Shown here in pieces: positions 22,974 through 35,763 of a DNA stretch of 64,000 bases (the stretch's first letter is position 1; each line of letters opens with the position of its first letter). This stretch comes from Ramazzottius varieornatus (taxonomy: Eukaryota; Tardigrada; Eutardigrada; Parachela; Ramazzottiidae): assembly GCA_001949185.1 (NCBI GenBank), contig BDGG01000001.1:4456629-4520628 (forward strand), written 5' to 3'. The position numbers were made by a program, and so were the translations under genes. The notes under the pieces were generated by a model. That model made no database searches. It was given only the letters and a program-made list of their open reading frames with translations, and was not told where the DNA came from.

Positions 22974-25338
22974 ATGGTGGACGTTGTGGGACTTGTGGCT
23001 GTGATCGTCTTTTATCTTTTAATTTTGCTCGTGGGAATTTGGGCTGGAAAGAAGAATCGGAAAGGCAGCGATGGGAATACCAGCAGTGAGGAAGTCATGC
23101 TGGCGGGACGGAATATTGGCACTTTCGTCGGAATGTTCACTATGACTGGTAAATGAGACATCAGCAAATGGATTCGACCCCGATCGGTATCTCCAGTGGC
23201 GCATGTTGTCTATGTTATTGTGCCATTTAGGAAGGCGGTCTGGGTGAATTAATTTGCCGATGTTCCAAAAAAATTTCGCCCGTCGGACGAAACGACTCGA
23301 ATCACAGAGGGAGACACTGTATCGATGTTTCAGCTACTTGGGTTGGAGGAGGATACATTAACGGAACGGCCGAAGTGATTTTCCAAGGAGGACCCGGAAG
23401 TGGTTTGATATGGTGTCAAGCACCTTTCGGCTATGCAGGCAGTTTGATCATTGGTATACGGCAACTATGTATCATTTCTACGGAATGACATCCCGGCTTT
23501 GTCATTATCGTCCTAGTTTAGTGTGTTAACTGAAGGCGCGTATCATGTCTTTACAGCGGCTTACTTCTTCGTGGCCAAGATGCGCGAAGGAAACTACGTC
23601 ACAATGCTGGATCCATTCCACAAGAAATTTGGTGCCCGAATGGGCGGTCTCTTGTTTATTCCGGCAGTGCTGGGCGAACTGTTCTGGTCAGCGGCTATCT
23701 TGTCGGCACTTGGTGACTATTGGACATGAGTGTCGTAAAGCCACAAACGTCATTATCAGCAATTCACGTTTACTTAGGTGCAACAATCACGGTTATTGTC
23801 GGGCTTGACGACATCTCATCGATTGTGGTCTCGGCGTGCATCGCCATTGTTTATACCATGTTTGGAGGTCTTTACAGTGTAGCATACACTGATGTCGTCC
23901 AGCTTATCTGTATCTTTGTCGGCCTGGTGAGTAGAACAAGGATTACTTCGGAAAACAAACATGACACACGACTGAAAACATGCTTACTTACAGTGGATAT
24001 GCGTTCCCTTTGCACTGACCAACGAAAAAGTTGCCGATATCTCATCGACCTCACCCAGGTGGCTCGGAGAACTGGACGTCAGCGCGGTCGGAGTGTACAT
24101 TGACAACTACCTGGTTCTTCTTTTGGGCGGCATTCCGTGGCAGGTACGACTGGTCATCCGCGTGACAAATAAACAACGAACACCTGGAAACCTTCTTACA
24201 GGCTTTGTTCCAACGAATTCTTTCTTCCAAGAGCACAGAGACCGCCATGAAAGTCACCTACGTGTCTGCTATGGGCTGCGCCATCATGTGCGTTCCTTCG
24301 ATTCTGATCGGTGCAGTCGCTACATCTGCTGGTAATCCTCCCGAGCGCAACCTCTTTTCCACATCTGACCATTTCATCTCGCTCATCCCGGCTTTCTTTG
24401 CAGACTGGACCAACACGACGTTCGGAAGAATGCCTGGGGTGAACGGGTCGGACTATGAAGCTCGGCTGGTCCTTCCTCTGGTACTGCAGAACTTCACGCC
24501 ATCTGCTGTGGCCTTCATCGGCCTGGGCGCGGTTTCCGCGGCAGTTATGAGTTCGGCAGATTCTTCCGTACTCAGCGCCAGCTCCATGTTTTCCTGGAAC
24601 ATCTACAAAATGTTATGCCGCGAAAAGGTACAATCACTTCCACTGACCTTTGGAAATGCATTTCTGTTTATTTATCTGACTTCCGGGGTTGTCTAGGCTT
24701 CCGATCGAGAGATCTTGTGGGTGATGAAAGGCGCAGTGGTGGCCATGGGATTTCTCGCTGCCGGCTTGGCGATCCTCGTCCCCTCCGTCTACGGTCTGTA
24801 CTTCCTGTGCTCGGACCTTGTCTACTGCATCCTCTTTCCCCAACTTGTCCTGGTTCTCTACTTCAAGGACGTCAACACGTACGGATCGCTGGCAGGATAC
24901 CTGGTGGCCCTCGTACTACGGCTTCTGGCTGGGGAGCCCACCTTTGGTATCCCAGCTGCTGTTGGCTACTTCTACGTCGCCGACGATGGCTCCCAGCTAT
25001 TCCCTTTTCGCACTTTCGCCATGTTGGTTAACCTGCTCACGACAGTCAGTGTCAGTTTACTTGCAAAATACCTCTTTGTTCAGCGAGAACTCCTGCCTAT
25101 GGCGTGGGACGTGTTCCGGTGCTTCGTGCCGACCGACGAGCCGGAGCTTCGGCCACACAACCCTCTTTTCCTTCAAAAAGTGGCGGAAAGCCATACGTCC
25201 GATGGCCAATGTTCACCAGGTCGTACTAGTTTAGACAAGGTGTCCGATATCAAATTCGGCGGTAAAGGAGTGAAGCATGAGGACCTCGGACTGACCGACG
25301 GGAAGGGAACGTTCAACTATGGCTTTTCTCAGCTATAG
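22974..25338 (+). CDS. SLC5A7: high-affinity choline transporter (CHT)
   Basis: This sodium-coupled transporter takes choline back into cholinergic nerve endings, the limiting step of acetylcholine synthesis. Seven exons (22974-23148, 23334-23453, 23557-23712, 23778-23926, 23994-24143, 24202-24627, 24697-25338) give 605 residues. [18 protein letters not shown] opens TM1. [72 protein letters not shown] and [18 protein letters not shown] are nearly the human sequence. Human CHT has 580 residues; the extra length is in the acidic-to-basic tail. Splice phases agree across all seven exons. A possible degraded family A repeat lies in intron 1 (about 23190-23260). It converges on JKAMP, with 181 bases between the stops. 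Confidence 0.97.
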
Positions 25339-25519
25339 ATCAAGAATCACTTTAGCCCCTGTCTCAAACCTGTATTTTATACGTTGCACACTTGTACAGT
25401 TAGAACGTTATGTATGAGATGGCGGTTATCGTAATCATGTACAGTGTATACAGAATGAAGAAAATCTTTCGCATTGAAAGCTAAGGACAGAGAAATCAAT
25501 GTTTTCCTTACAATGGTTG

Positions 25520-26919
25520 TTAGTGAGCTTGCTCGTTGAGGTAATCACTGAACTTGGCAGGATCCGTGAAACGGATAGTAGCGATGTAGACGAGGATGGG
25601 TATTGGAATGCAGCTCAAGAAGAAAAGAACCATGGGCATATGCCACAGCTCGGCCACAGAAACGACACCGAAAGCCAGGAAAGTCCAGTGCAGAAGTATG
25701 ACGATAAAACTGTGTGGGTTCCCGAAAAGACCGCTGCATAACTTCGGAATGGTCTGGAATAAAACATGGCTTGTGCATTGTACATCTCACATTGCTCAGC
25801 GGAGAACCGTACCTGGTTAGGCATAACCGCACACTGGAAAGTGGAGCTAGTAATGGCTACTATCAAAACCACGTACGGAAAGTTGTAATCTGCACATGAC
25901 AGCGACATATGACCATACTGTAGTGTAATCACGAACCAGAGACTATTGAACCTCCACTGAAGGCTCTATGCTTACTTACATAGCACACCAGCGAAGAAGG
26001 CATGGAGAACAAACAGGACCGGGTACTCGTATAGCGCGGCTAACGTAACGTTACGCGTCATTACGTCCCAGGCGATCATACGTGACATGACTGCACGGAA
26101 TACAAGGAGGAACACGAGAGAGAAGAAGTAATACACGAAGACCATCGAATACCTATACAAAAAGAAGAATCAACGTTCATATAACGTTGGCGAATGCACT
26201 TTGGTCTTTTAGCAAGGGTCTTCTGATTGACTTACAAGGGATAAGTGACCTCCTGTGTACACCGTATGGAATAAGCATGATCGGGTATGGGGTTGAAGAG
26301 CCAGGTGTACCAGTCTCCCAGTTGGTGGACACCACAGGAAACCACGTTGAAGGCTCCGGACTTCCGGAACAGGAAAACGGAGATCACTGCTGAGAGAGCT
26401 GCTTCCAGTAGAGTGGAAACCAGTTGTGCTGCATACGCTCCACATTTCGTTCTGTGAAGTACGAGCATCCTCGTTCAAGAATCACGCAAAAATGTATAAC
26501 GGGATGGAATATGGACCTTACAGTCGGTGATGCCTGTAGATCGTGTCTATGACAGAGGCATGTAAGACAACCGGAAGTAGGGCCATGAAGGCCAGGTACA
26601 TCCAGTCGTAATGCGCCAGGGGCTTGTTACACGGTACACAGTTGCTACTCTGGTCTGAGCGGTATCCTCTAGGGCATGCCTGGAACACAATTAAGAATAA
26701 GGACCCAAACATAACCTGGACAAGATGGCGCGCTGCGGATGTTAAGTTGTTAATAATTAAGCTGCATATTTGCATTATACCAAAGGGATGTCGTACCGCG
26801 CATTCCGAGATGTGTCCATTATGGCCGACTGTTCTTCCGCAATACGGACTCAGACAAAGCTCGGTTGCCGTCGAGAGGATAACATGTCGGATTGGGTAGG
26901 AAAAGTTCTGCAGTGCCAT
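25520..26919 (-). CDS. JKAMP: JNK1/MAPK8-associated membrane protein
   Basis: JKAMP is an ER multi-pass membrane protein that links ER-associated degradation components with the proteasome and binds JNK1. Six exons (26919-26797, 26679-26522, 26451-26236, 26152-25980, 25889-25813, 25753-25520) give 326 residues (human 311). The N-terminus has YCGRTV and ECA, then CPRGYRSDQSSNCVPCNK, a Cys-rich lumenal segment. YDWMYLAFMALLPVVLHA, FRKSGAFNV, GDWYTWLFNPIPDHAYSIRC and YEYPVLFVLHAFFAGVL follow, in the human order. The fifth exon joins T|AT to restore YYNFPY, the counterpart of human YYAFPY, which fixes the donor at 25979 rather than three bases later. It shares a 490-base divergent promoter region with ALG12. 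Confidence 0.95.
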
Positions 26920-27406
26920 GGCGTCGGGGCAATGCACTGGGATCGTTCAGCAGAGGATGTCGTTCGCAGGCGGGGTCTTCTGCAGATGTTTCAGCCAAAA
27001 AGTGTCGAGCACTTTCCAGTAGGTCCCCCTCTCTACAGCGAAATTCTTCCGACCCCTGAAACTCAATCTGTCATACCTTCGAGACTTGTAACCTGCAAAA
27101 GGATCAGGAATGCAAGAAGATGCTAAGAGAGGAGCAAAGCTAAATTCCAGAAGAATTCCTCAGTATGACTGTATACTACTTATTCATCATGGTATGACAT
27201 GACATGACATGGTGCAAAACTGTGAAAGCATCATTAAGCTTTCTGGAGAATATCCGCCGGAAGTTCTGTTTATTTGCTGTTCCGGTCGCAGATCCCACGA
27301 TCCGCGCTCGGTCTACTAACCCCGAGGTCGCGAATACATTGCTTGAAAAGCAGCGGGATCTGCCAGTGATGGTTGTTGGCCAATGGTATTATGAGCAGCT
27401 GTGAAA

Positions 27407-29300
27407 ATGAAGTTTTCGTCGAATTTAGACTACTTGGTGCTTGCGGTGATGGGGTTCTACCTGGCCACATGCCCGTGGACAAGAGTGGAGGAAAGCTTTA
27501 ACACTCAGGCTATACATGACATCTTGTTCCTGGGACCGAAACTTAGCGAGGTGAGTCGGAGCGTCACTGCGAAAATGCATTAAACAACATACAATACTGT
27601 TCGCTTCTTACAGTACGATCATCAAGAGTTTCCAGGAGTTGTTCCACGCTCTTTCCTAGGATCCGCTGCAGTGGCCGCTTTCAGCCTTGTCCCAAAAACG
27701 ATTGCGGTCGATGCATTGAGAGCTAGCAAGGTCATCTGTCTATTTATCGGTGAGTTTCGGTCCGGGGAAACATTATAGTTAGCCACTTCCGGTTGCTTGT
27801 AAGTTGTAGCTTCTTTGTTTCCCATTAGCTCGTTCGGCACTTGGATTGTCCGTCTTCTTCACATTCCGAAGTCTCGTTCGCTGTATCCGGATCAACTATG
27901 GCAAGGACGTGGGGAACTGGTTGGTCTTTATCACCGTCTCGCAGTTCCATTTCCTTTTTTACGCGACGAGGTTCCTTCCGAACATGTTCGCTGTACCGTT
28001 AGGTATATTATGTCCATCTGATAAGTTCGTTAACCATGCAAACTGCTCTCATAAATCTTTTTGTTTGCAGTTTTGATGGCAACCACAGCGTGGATGTACG
28101 GTGACGACAAGAGAATGATCAAGTACGCTTGTCTGGCGATGATCATATTCCGCTCCGAGCTCTGCCTGCTCTTCGGACCCATGCTGCTAATCTCCTTGTA
28201 CCAACGTACGATCTCCGTTCCGACAGCAGTTTTCCACGGGCTGAAGAACGTCTCCATCGCCCTTGCGTTGACCATCATTATCGACTCGTACTTCTGGAGA
28301 AGGCCACTGTGGCCGGAAGGGGAAGTCTTGTGGTTTAACACAGTCAAAAATCAAAGCTCCAACTGGGGTGTAAGTATCTTGCTGGTATCCAATATTTTAA
28401 CTTCCGTTTGCATATTACGCGTCATTTTTTTCAGACGTCGCCGTACCTTTGGTATTTCTACTCCGTCATTCCGCGGTTACTGCTGGCCAGTTCACCGCTC
28501 TGTCTGTATGGGGTTGCCGTAAACCGTAGCATACGGATTTTTTTACTTCCGTTCCTCACCTTCGTCGCGCTGTACTCATTCCTTCCCCACAAAGAGCTGC
28601 GGTTCATAATCTACACAGCACCCGTCTTAAATTTCAGTGCTGCAGTTAGCTGTGCCCTTCTGTGAGCTTATATTTCTTTTCAAAAGTGTTGCTTTCTCTA
28701 TACTTTTGACCCAGTTTCCTCTATTGACTGTGATGTTGTTTACAGGTGGAAGCAGCGGTCATCTTTGCTGAAGTTGATAGTCGTATCTCACATTGGACTG
28801 AACATCATTCTGAGTCTTCTATTCCTTTCGATTTCTTCTCGCAACTACTCCGGAGGGGATGCTTTGTACCGGTTACATCAGCTGGAAAGTCCGAAGACTG
28901 ACGTCCATGTCTTCCTCGACAACTTCAGCCTGCAGAACGGAATCAGCAGATTTCTCCACCTCAACCACAACTGGGTGTAAGTCACGTTTCTAGCTCGCGT
29001 TCCTTTGTGAGAAGAAGTTTGGAAAATGCATATCTTTTCGTTTGCAGATACGACAAGTCCGACGCTGTTAGCTTCGCAAGCCCCACGGACTTCGGGTCCT
29101 TCACGCACGTTATAGCGGAAGCGAAGTACCAGCAGAACTTGTTCACTCGCGGTTTCGAACACATGGAGTCCTTCTATTCTTTCTCCCATTTCAATAAAAC
29201 CATTCCTCGGTTGAACGACCTTGTAACGTTCAACTGGAACCCATTCATATGGACCGAAAGGCTACATTTGTGGCGCCGGTCTCAAACTAGAAGTTTCTGA
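27407..29300 (+). CDS. ALG12: ALG12, dolichyl-P-mannose alpha-1,6-mannosyltransferase
   Basis: ALG12 adds the eighth mannose to the lipid-linked oligosaccharide in the ER lumen during N-glycan assembly (GT22, GT-C fold). Seven exons (27407-27550, 27614-27749, 27829-28002, 28071-28369, 28435-28661, 28746-28976, 29048-29300) give 487 residues; the human enzyme has 488. The first loop [16 protein letters not shown] holds the catalytic acidic motif, followed by [17 protein letters not shown]. Later TM blocks include [32 protein letters not shown] and [17 protein letters not shown], the HKE(L)RF motif of the family. The short hydrophilic tail has no ER-retrieval signal that I can recognise. An ACCGGAAG-type octamer lies in intron 2 (27786). 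Confidence 0.97.
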
Positions 29301-29648
29301 ATGGCCATTGTGGGCTGTTCCTTGTCAGTACGGTACTCTTGTGATTTTTACCTCAGCTCATTTCACGGTTCATGTACCTACTTGGATTTCTTGTTTTACT
29401 TGTGTTATTCTTTTAAATGGAACCAATCGATAAGTCTTTCAGTTAAAAACAGTCATCATCAAGAAAGAAAACATCAACCATCAAATAACGCAGTCACAGT
29501 CATCATTGAACAGGGAGAAAAGCTCTTTGGTCCAAAAAATAGAAAGCTCCAAGTCACAAATACTGGCTGGAATGCTGGGACAATGCAAGTAAAAGATCAT
29601 TCAACAAAATACCGATATAAAGAGAACCGGGATCAGAAACTGCACTAC

Positions 29649-32504
29649 TCATGCAAAGTCCTCCAGTTTGTCGTTGAGTCTTCTGAGGTTCGGCGTCCAT
29701 GACCGGGAAGGAAGAGAATGATTTCTGAAGGATGTTGCAGAATGCGCGCGTCCAACATGTTGAAGGTACTGGACTGGTCGATGTGTCCGCCGACCGGAAG
29801 TGTTGCTCCGAGCAGGATGATTCTGCGCGAAGACACTGGTTGGTGAGTAACCGGGGGGCCTAAAGTCGATCATGGGAGGAATCTGGAAAGCTTGTCGGGA
29901 AGCATTCAAGTAGCGAACTGGCATGGACGGCAGAAAAATGGATCCATACGGAGGCGGATTCTGAGGTGGCATCATCTGTTGAACCGGAGGCATCGGCTGC
30001 AAGAAATCGAGCACTTGAGTAGAGCAAACAACAACTAAGTACAATACGACTTCCGGTTCTCCGGTGCAGACCTGAGTAAGGCAGTATCACCGCACAGAAC
30101 CGCGCTGCAGCTGTCAACCGCGGCACAACCCTAAGCACTACGTTATCGTAATACAGGGCCGTGCTCAAACAAAACTACTCAAATTTTGTCAAAATACCTG
30201 GAACGAAGGCGCTGGGACACCGTCCGAAGGCCACCGACCGCCGAAGCTCAGAGTAAAATTGTATCTCATAGGAACTGGCTGAAACGGTACGGGAACCATT
30301 CTCGGACGAACGCTGTTTGCTGCAGCGAAAGAGCTGAGCGGCATCTGAGAGGGAGGAAGAACCACTCTGTTGTCGGTTGGGTGCCACATGAGGGCTGCTG
30401 CCTGCGGGAGCGGTTGAGCAGGAGGTAGCAGTATCATGCGTTCGGGCTTTGGTGGCGCCAGAAGAAGACCTGTTGGTGGGATGGAGCCTCCGCGAGGTCG
30501 AACCATGCGTCCAAGTTGAGAAGGCGTGGTGGGCGCCGGCGTCTGCACTATAGGCGATCGTTTCGAGCAGGCGACCTCATGCAGAGCCCCTTGATGCATC
30601 TCTCCGACAAAGGATATCAGAAGGTATTGACGGTCGGAGACGGTGAGGTGCTCCATCTTCAGAACACCGTCGAAAAGTGACTCTGTCGACCCCACGATTG
30701 TCAGAATCCGCTGGAAACAGAACAAACCAGCCCCCATCAGTTTATTACGTTACAATATCAACTTGTTAAAAACCGTTTCACTATCGGCGTATCAATGTCT
30801 ATTTTAGTTGGGTGTTCAACAGACAGATTCGACAATATCATTTCCCCAAGTGGCGCACATTCTCTGTACTGTTGATCGGAATGTGCGCCACTTTCAAACA
30901 CAGTCCTGTCCCATTGGTTCTTGTTTCTGTTTGTACGGGTCTACCTCGGCTCCAATGTGTCTGGCTAACAGGAAGGAGCAACACGGTGTGGGCAGGTAGT
31001 AAAAGTCAGCGACAGCGTCAAGCGTGATGTTCTTGAAGACTTCGAAGCGTTGTTCTGTCCACTTCAACGCCAAGGAACTCTTGGGGCACTGTGGATGAAA
31101 TTTGGACTTCTTTGAAATCGCCACGAACATGCCCAGTTCCTGCTTGTTATTGGTATATAGGTCGACACCGTAAACATCACATAGCGGGATGGCTTGAAGT
31201 AGCTCCAAACTCCAGTCACCACTCCCCTCTGGAAAAGAATATGCAAGTAGATAATTTCGACCACGTTCTTCGGTACGATACTGTGAGACTTCAGCCTACG
31301 GTGTACCTGTTGGACGTACACAGTAAATCAAAGTGTCAAATGGTACATCATCCTTCCCATTAGTCTTCTGGGCAAACACATGGACCTGACAGTCTCGACT
31401 CCGGAACGTGACAACAGAGACCGCGTTCTCCGTTGGTACCGTCAGGACCTTTCGAACTGCCCGAGTTTTGGGACTCCATATCCGAATAGAACTGGTTTAG
31501 AAAGGGTCAGCATGAAGCAAACTCTTGTTCAGGCTTTGGTGGAAAGGGATCTTACCTGTGGACTTCCTTGTCCGTTGTGCCGGACAAAGCGGTCGACGCA
31601 GCAAACGCGAAGATGGCGTGGTTCTCGACACAGGAAATACTCACATCGGCAACACCACGCGCTGAAGACAGCTGGCTGTTATGGGCGATCACATACTTCT
31701 CACCGGAAGGATCTTTGTCATCGTGCTTGAAGACCAGCAGTTGAGGTTCCGAAGTGATGCCGTCCTTGGTCAAGAGGACCACCAAATACGCTTCCCTGTC
31801 GCTACAAACGCCGGCCTGTCAAGACAAACGCTGATGAGAGGAAAAAGTCCACGAAATTTGCTAGAATAATTGGGGTAAATGGTTTGAGGGTTTACCTTAA
31901 TCTCTAAAGCGGAATGCGTGATTCTGGTACAGGCCATCATGTGGAAGTGCAGAACGTCGTTGACGACTTCAATCTTATGAACCTCCACTGTGGAGAATCT
32001 CCCGTTGAAGAATGAAATCTTGGCGAGGTAGGTCCAACCGGCAAGGACAAAATGGGTAAAAATCCCCTTGGTTGGTTCATTCTGAGCGTGAATTGGACTG
32101 ACAGAGATGCTGCAGGTCTTGGCCTCTGAAAGGAGCATCGCATAGTATCAGATGGACTACCAAGTTTCGATGGATGTTCGCTGGGTTTGAAGCGGTTACT
32201 TACCAAACGTGAAGCGGTTACTCTCGGTTGGATGCTTGTCTTGCCATGGAACTGCCAAAAGTTGTGCTCTTTCTTTCTTCATGGAAGACTGTCCGCCACA
32301 TACCGAGGCCAACAAAAGTGCCAAAAACGGGAGAAAATAATAAAAAACCTGCAAAATACAGTACTGTAAGGAAATCAAAATTGATATCGTCAAATTGTCG
32401 TGTCCGAAAACAGTAGGCACGGGTCTACCGTCAACAAGCAAAAAGCACGAGCCTACCTTTGGCAAAAACTGGGACTTCCTGGAAGATAAAGCTCCGAATC
32501 GCAT
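29649..32504 (-). CDS. membrane-anchored or secreted propeller-like protein with Pro-rich tail, family unknown
   Basis: Eight exons (32504-32457, 32348-32204, 32125-31896, 31815-31556, 31491-31307, 31228-30945, 30710-30198, 29996-29649) join in phase to 670 residues. A 16-residue basic start precedes a hydrophobic segment (VFYYFLPFLALLLASVC): a late signal peptide or signal anchor. The next 370 residues form repeats of about 45 residues with strand pattern and scattered cysteines, for example FNGRFSTVEVHKIEVVNDVL and EQRFEVFKNITLDAVADFYY. The second resembles an EAR/EPTP repeat, so a beta-propeller is possible. The last 230 residues are rich in Pro, Met and Gln (QQMMPPQNPPPYG), ending in an Arg/Ser-rich stretch. 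I know no named homologue. Intron 6 contains a family A repeat. An alternative start lies upstream at 32678 (non-ATG). Confidence 0.72.
30830..30905. repeat. family A MITE, copy in propeller-like gene
   Basis: CCCCAAGTGGCGCAC (30844-30858) and GTGCGCCACTTT (30883-30894) form the conserved stem. It lies in intron 6 of the propeller-like gene. The outer arms are less conserved than in other copies. Confidence 0.8.
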
Positions 32505-33103
32505 CTCTGAAGTATGTGGGAAGATACTTGGACAATCTTCGTCGAGATGACCGCTGGCCGTCAATGACCGAATGTGCTGCGCCACACAAAGCCGATCACA
32601 ATCTTCCTTCACCGTGACTACCTTCGCAAGGGGTCGGTACACACGTGCCTGAAGATACTGATAGAAGAAGATGTCCATGCATGTCCGGAGCGCGATCTAA
32701 ACGCCAATATTCTTCAGGCTTCAGCGCTTGCGATCCAAGATGTAGGTCCAAAAGCAGATCCCACAAACCAAAATTCTGGATGAATAGCTTGGGTTGATCT
32801 CACCTGTCACATCCAGATAACCCAATTTCCAGAAACGAAAAAGAATCCAGGTGGAACAGTAGAGCAGGACGGAATATTCCCGTAAGGATTGAACTCCTTT
32901 TGATCCGGAAATCATGGACCCAAGAAGTGGAGCTGGAAGAAGGAAACGATTGAAGATATTAGTCAGGTGAAACAAGTGGATGACATGACAACATGACAAT
33001 GAGATTTTGAGGCCGAACCAGCCGGGATGCCCCTGGAGCTGAGAATTATTTCGAGCCGCGACCCTCACTGGCCCCATGGCGGCTGGCGCTATAAAATCCT
33101 TGC

Positions 33104-33313
33104 TACTTTAAAGTGCCAATGATGCGGGACAGGTTTGGGTCCGGGTGCGTGTAAAAAGACCGCGCGGATGGTGGGTGAAATATCTGGTCAACGTGTATTG
33201 ATCAGCTGATCGCTATAACATGACACATAGAAGAATCCCCCCGGCGCGTACCGGGGGGATTCTTTACGCGGACCCGGACCAATCTTGTCCCAACTCATTG
33301 GCACTTTAAAGTA
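33104..33313. repeat. family B element, 210-bp deletion derivative
   Basis: Both ends carry TACTTTAAAGTGCCAATGA in inverted orientation, followed inward by a shared GGGACAGGTTTGGGT-type stretch (the right end is diverged). The inside holds a perfect 14-bp hairpin (AAGAATCCCCCCGG, loop CGCGTA, 33231-33264). The outer TA may be a target duplication. It lies between the propeller-like and DNAJC9 genes. Confidence 0.88.
33231..33264. repeat. perfect 14-bp hairpin inside family B element
   Basis: Left arm 33231-33244, loop 33245-33250, right arm 33251-33264. It is G/C-rich and followed by TTTA. It would look like a bacterial terminator, but here it is part of the transposon's inner sequence. Confidence 0.9.
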
Positions 33314-33596
33314 TAAAATTACGAGCGAATCACCTCGTAGCGAAAATTTTCAGATTTCCTTTATGATTCTCCCTTCCTCGACCAGTCAGTTGACTTATTT
33401 CCAAGGAAGTCTTTCATTCTCGGTTGCTAATCTTCAAACAACGTAGCGGAGCCGTACTGCGGGAGCGTTGATCAGTCAAAGATCCAAGGTCTCGTTCCAA
33501 AAAGAGAGGTAAGACTGATTCCGTAGAGCAGGTTGAAAGCATATTGCTCATTTATTTGGTATTTTGGCGGCTCAGCAGTCCACTTCTGCTGCGAGA

Positions 33597-35088
33597 ATGG
33601 GCTCTCTCAAGAAGGACTTAAAGAAGTACTATAACTCCGACAACTTGTACGAATTGTTCAACATCGAGCGGTCTGCAAGCAGTGATGAAGGTAGGCTGAT
33701 CAGTATGAATTTTCTTGTGTGTGCTGATGATTGGACTCTATCGTCCTTCTTGTTCTAGTGAAGAAAGCATACCGGAAGCTAGCGTTGAAGACACATCCAG
33801 ACCGGGTGGCAGAAGATGACAAGAAGACGGCAACGCTGAAATTTCAACTTGTTGGAAAGGTTTACTCAATCCTCGCAGACGAGAAGAAGCGTCGAGACTA
33901 CGACAAAAATGGTAAGTCAGCTTTAGAGTCTCAGCTCCTGTAGTATGTAGAATAGTAGGGATAGTTCACAAGTTGTTTGGACTGTGATGGTTAGAGAAGT
34001 TACGATCCTTCTGTAGGTGTCGTCAGCGATGACTTGCTCACCGACAAAGTGTCCGATTGGACAGCTTATTTCGCCAATATGTTCCAGAAGGTGGATTCAA
34101 CCAGTATCGAGCAGTTCGAGAAAGATTATATTGGTAAGTAAGTTTTACAGGATATCTCGGCAGATTGTGATTGTCGTGATCGACTGGTTTTTTGAGACGA
34201 GCAAATGCTCCAGTAAATGACCGTTCTCGTTTGTGGCTAGGTTCGAACGAAGAGAAGGCTGACTTACAGAAGTTCTATCTGAGGTTCAAAGGGGACATGA
34301 ACAAGATTATGGAATACCTCATTGGTTATACATTTGAGAGTGAAGAGCGCTACCGCCGGATCATCCAGGAACTGATTAAGTCCAAAGATGTCCCGGAGTA
34401 CGACGCATTCACAAAGGAGAGCGCCAAGTCCATTGCGGCTCGTCGTAAGAAGGTACTTGTGTATATCAGTTGCCACGCCGCCCTCATCTTCCTAAAGTGG
34501 AACTATCGTATGATTTCTGTATGTTCTGGTCCGTTATGTGTCTCCCATTTGAGATCTTTCTGTTTATAGTGCAACGCCGAAGCCAGAGCCGCCAAGAAGG
34601 TGCTAGAAGGCTGGAAGAAAGAAGGCCAGCCCAAGTCCTCGGGAGCTGGGGATGTTGATCTCGTGGCCATGATACAGTCACGTCAGAAGGGCCGAGCCGC
34701 TCTGGCTGACGATATGCTCAAGAAGTACGAGAAGAAAGGGAGCAAGAAAGGGAAGGGTCAGAAAGAGGACAGCGAAGACGACGGAAAGTTGTTATCCGGA
34801 GACGACATTGAAAGTGATGAAGACGTTGACGAGAATGGCGACACCGAGTCCGACTCCGATGCAGCCGGAAGTGGAAGTGGTGACAGTGAATCGGATGCCG
34901 AATCGTCCGCCGCATCGTCGGACGATCAGGACAGTAAGGCGTTTTGTGTTAAGTGCATACTCTAATTACTTGTCTTTGTTTCGAAATATCTCTTGTTTGC
35001 AGATGAGGTAGCCAAAAAAGCTCCGGCCAAGAAGTCGAAGATGCCTACAAAATCCGCTCCAGCTGCCAAACGTCCACGACGAAAGTGA
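33597..35088 (+). CDS. DNAJC9: DnaJ homologue DNAJC9
   Basis: DNAJC9 is a nuclear J-protein that binds histones H3-H4 and recruits HSP70. Six exons (33597-33690, 33759-33911, 34017-34133, 34241-34452, 34570-34933, 35003-35088) give 341 residues. The J-domain occupies residues 17-80: YNSDNLYELFNIERSASSDE, VKKAYRKLALKTHPDRV with HPD at 44-46, and FQLVGKVYSILADEKKRRDYD. The histone-binding part follows: DWTAYFANMFQKV, SNEEKADLQKFYLRFKGDM, then AMIQSRQKGRAAL, all as in DNAJC9. The C-terminus is much longer than in human (260 residues), with an acidic Ser/Asp tract (SDAAGSGSGDSESDAESSAA), then KKAPAKKSK and RPRRK, probably a nuclear signal. ATG 33597 is chosen over a TTG further upstream. Confidence 0.96.
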
Positions 35089-35310
35089 CCGTTTGACTTA
35101 CATTCCTTCGTGGCTTTTTTCCATATAGACTGAATAATGTGGGGGAGCTTCGCTTGGGGATTTGCTTCCTTTGGGTTTTTTCTTTAGTCTTGATCCTTTC
35201 AGAAAGCTTTTAAGTTCAACCCTTGGGCCGCGATCAGTTTGTCGTCGGCGCTCTGTAGCCAAGTTGCTTTTTATACTGTACTCGGAGTCTTTTATATCAG
35301 TTTATGATGA

Positions 35311-35316
35311 AATAAA
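35311..35316 (+). terminator. polyadenylation signal AATAAA of DNAJC9
   Basis: AATAAA lies 223 bases past the DNAJC9 stop, in an A/T-rich 3' region just before the Ku70 promoter. Use as the actual poly(A) signal is inferred. Confidence 0.55.
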
Positions 35317-35763
35317 ATGCCGAAGTAATGTTTTGGTTGTTTTCTGAGGTCTAAACTCCAAAGTGGCTGACGGACTACGATTTTGAATGTGAGGAGCGTC
35401 CTGAGGTCCAGTCAGGGTATGTTATGTTATGTTATATCATGTCATGTGTACTGTGACAAGTTTGTATCTGCTTGCATGACATCATTCATTCACGATTCAC
35501 CGCGGTTTATCTTAATGTCATTTCCGGTTGAAGCTTGTTTCCATTTTCTCTCCTGGGCCAAGAAATTCTTCTTCCTCAGTCTGCTATATCTTCCAGCGTA
35601 GACGACTGGATAGCTGTCGCTCTATCGGTAGCGCTTGTGCTGAGCTCCGTTACGCTGAACTTTACGAGGTAGGTGGCATGAAGAATCACGCAAAATTGTT
35701 CTGTTTTGTGACATCTCCTTCGCAGGGTATCCTTCCCGAGTTCATCCAGTTCATCCAGCCAGG

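Noticed and set aside
32721-33077. Minus ORF upstream of the propeller-like gene
   Set aside because: Hydrophobic stretches, but no family match and no consistent splice links to the gene below it.
33231-33264. G/C-rich hairpin followed by T-rich sequence, like a bacterial rho-independent terminator
   Set aside because: It lies inside a transposon derivative in a eukaryotic genome; listed as repeat only.
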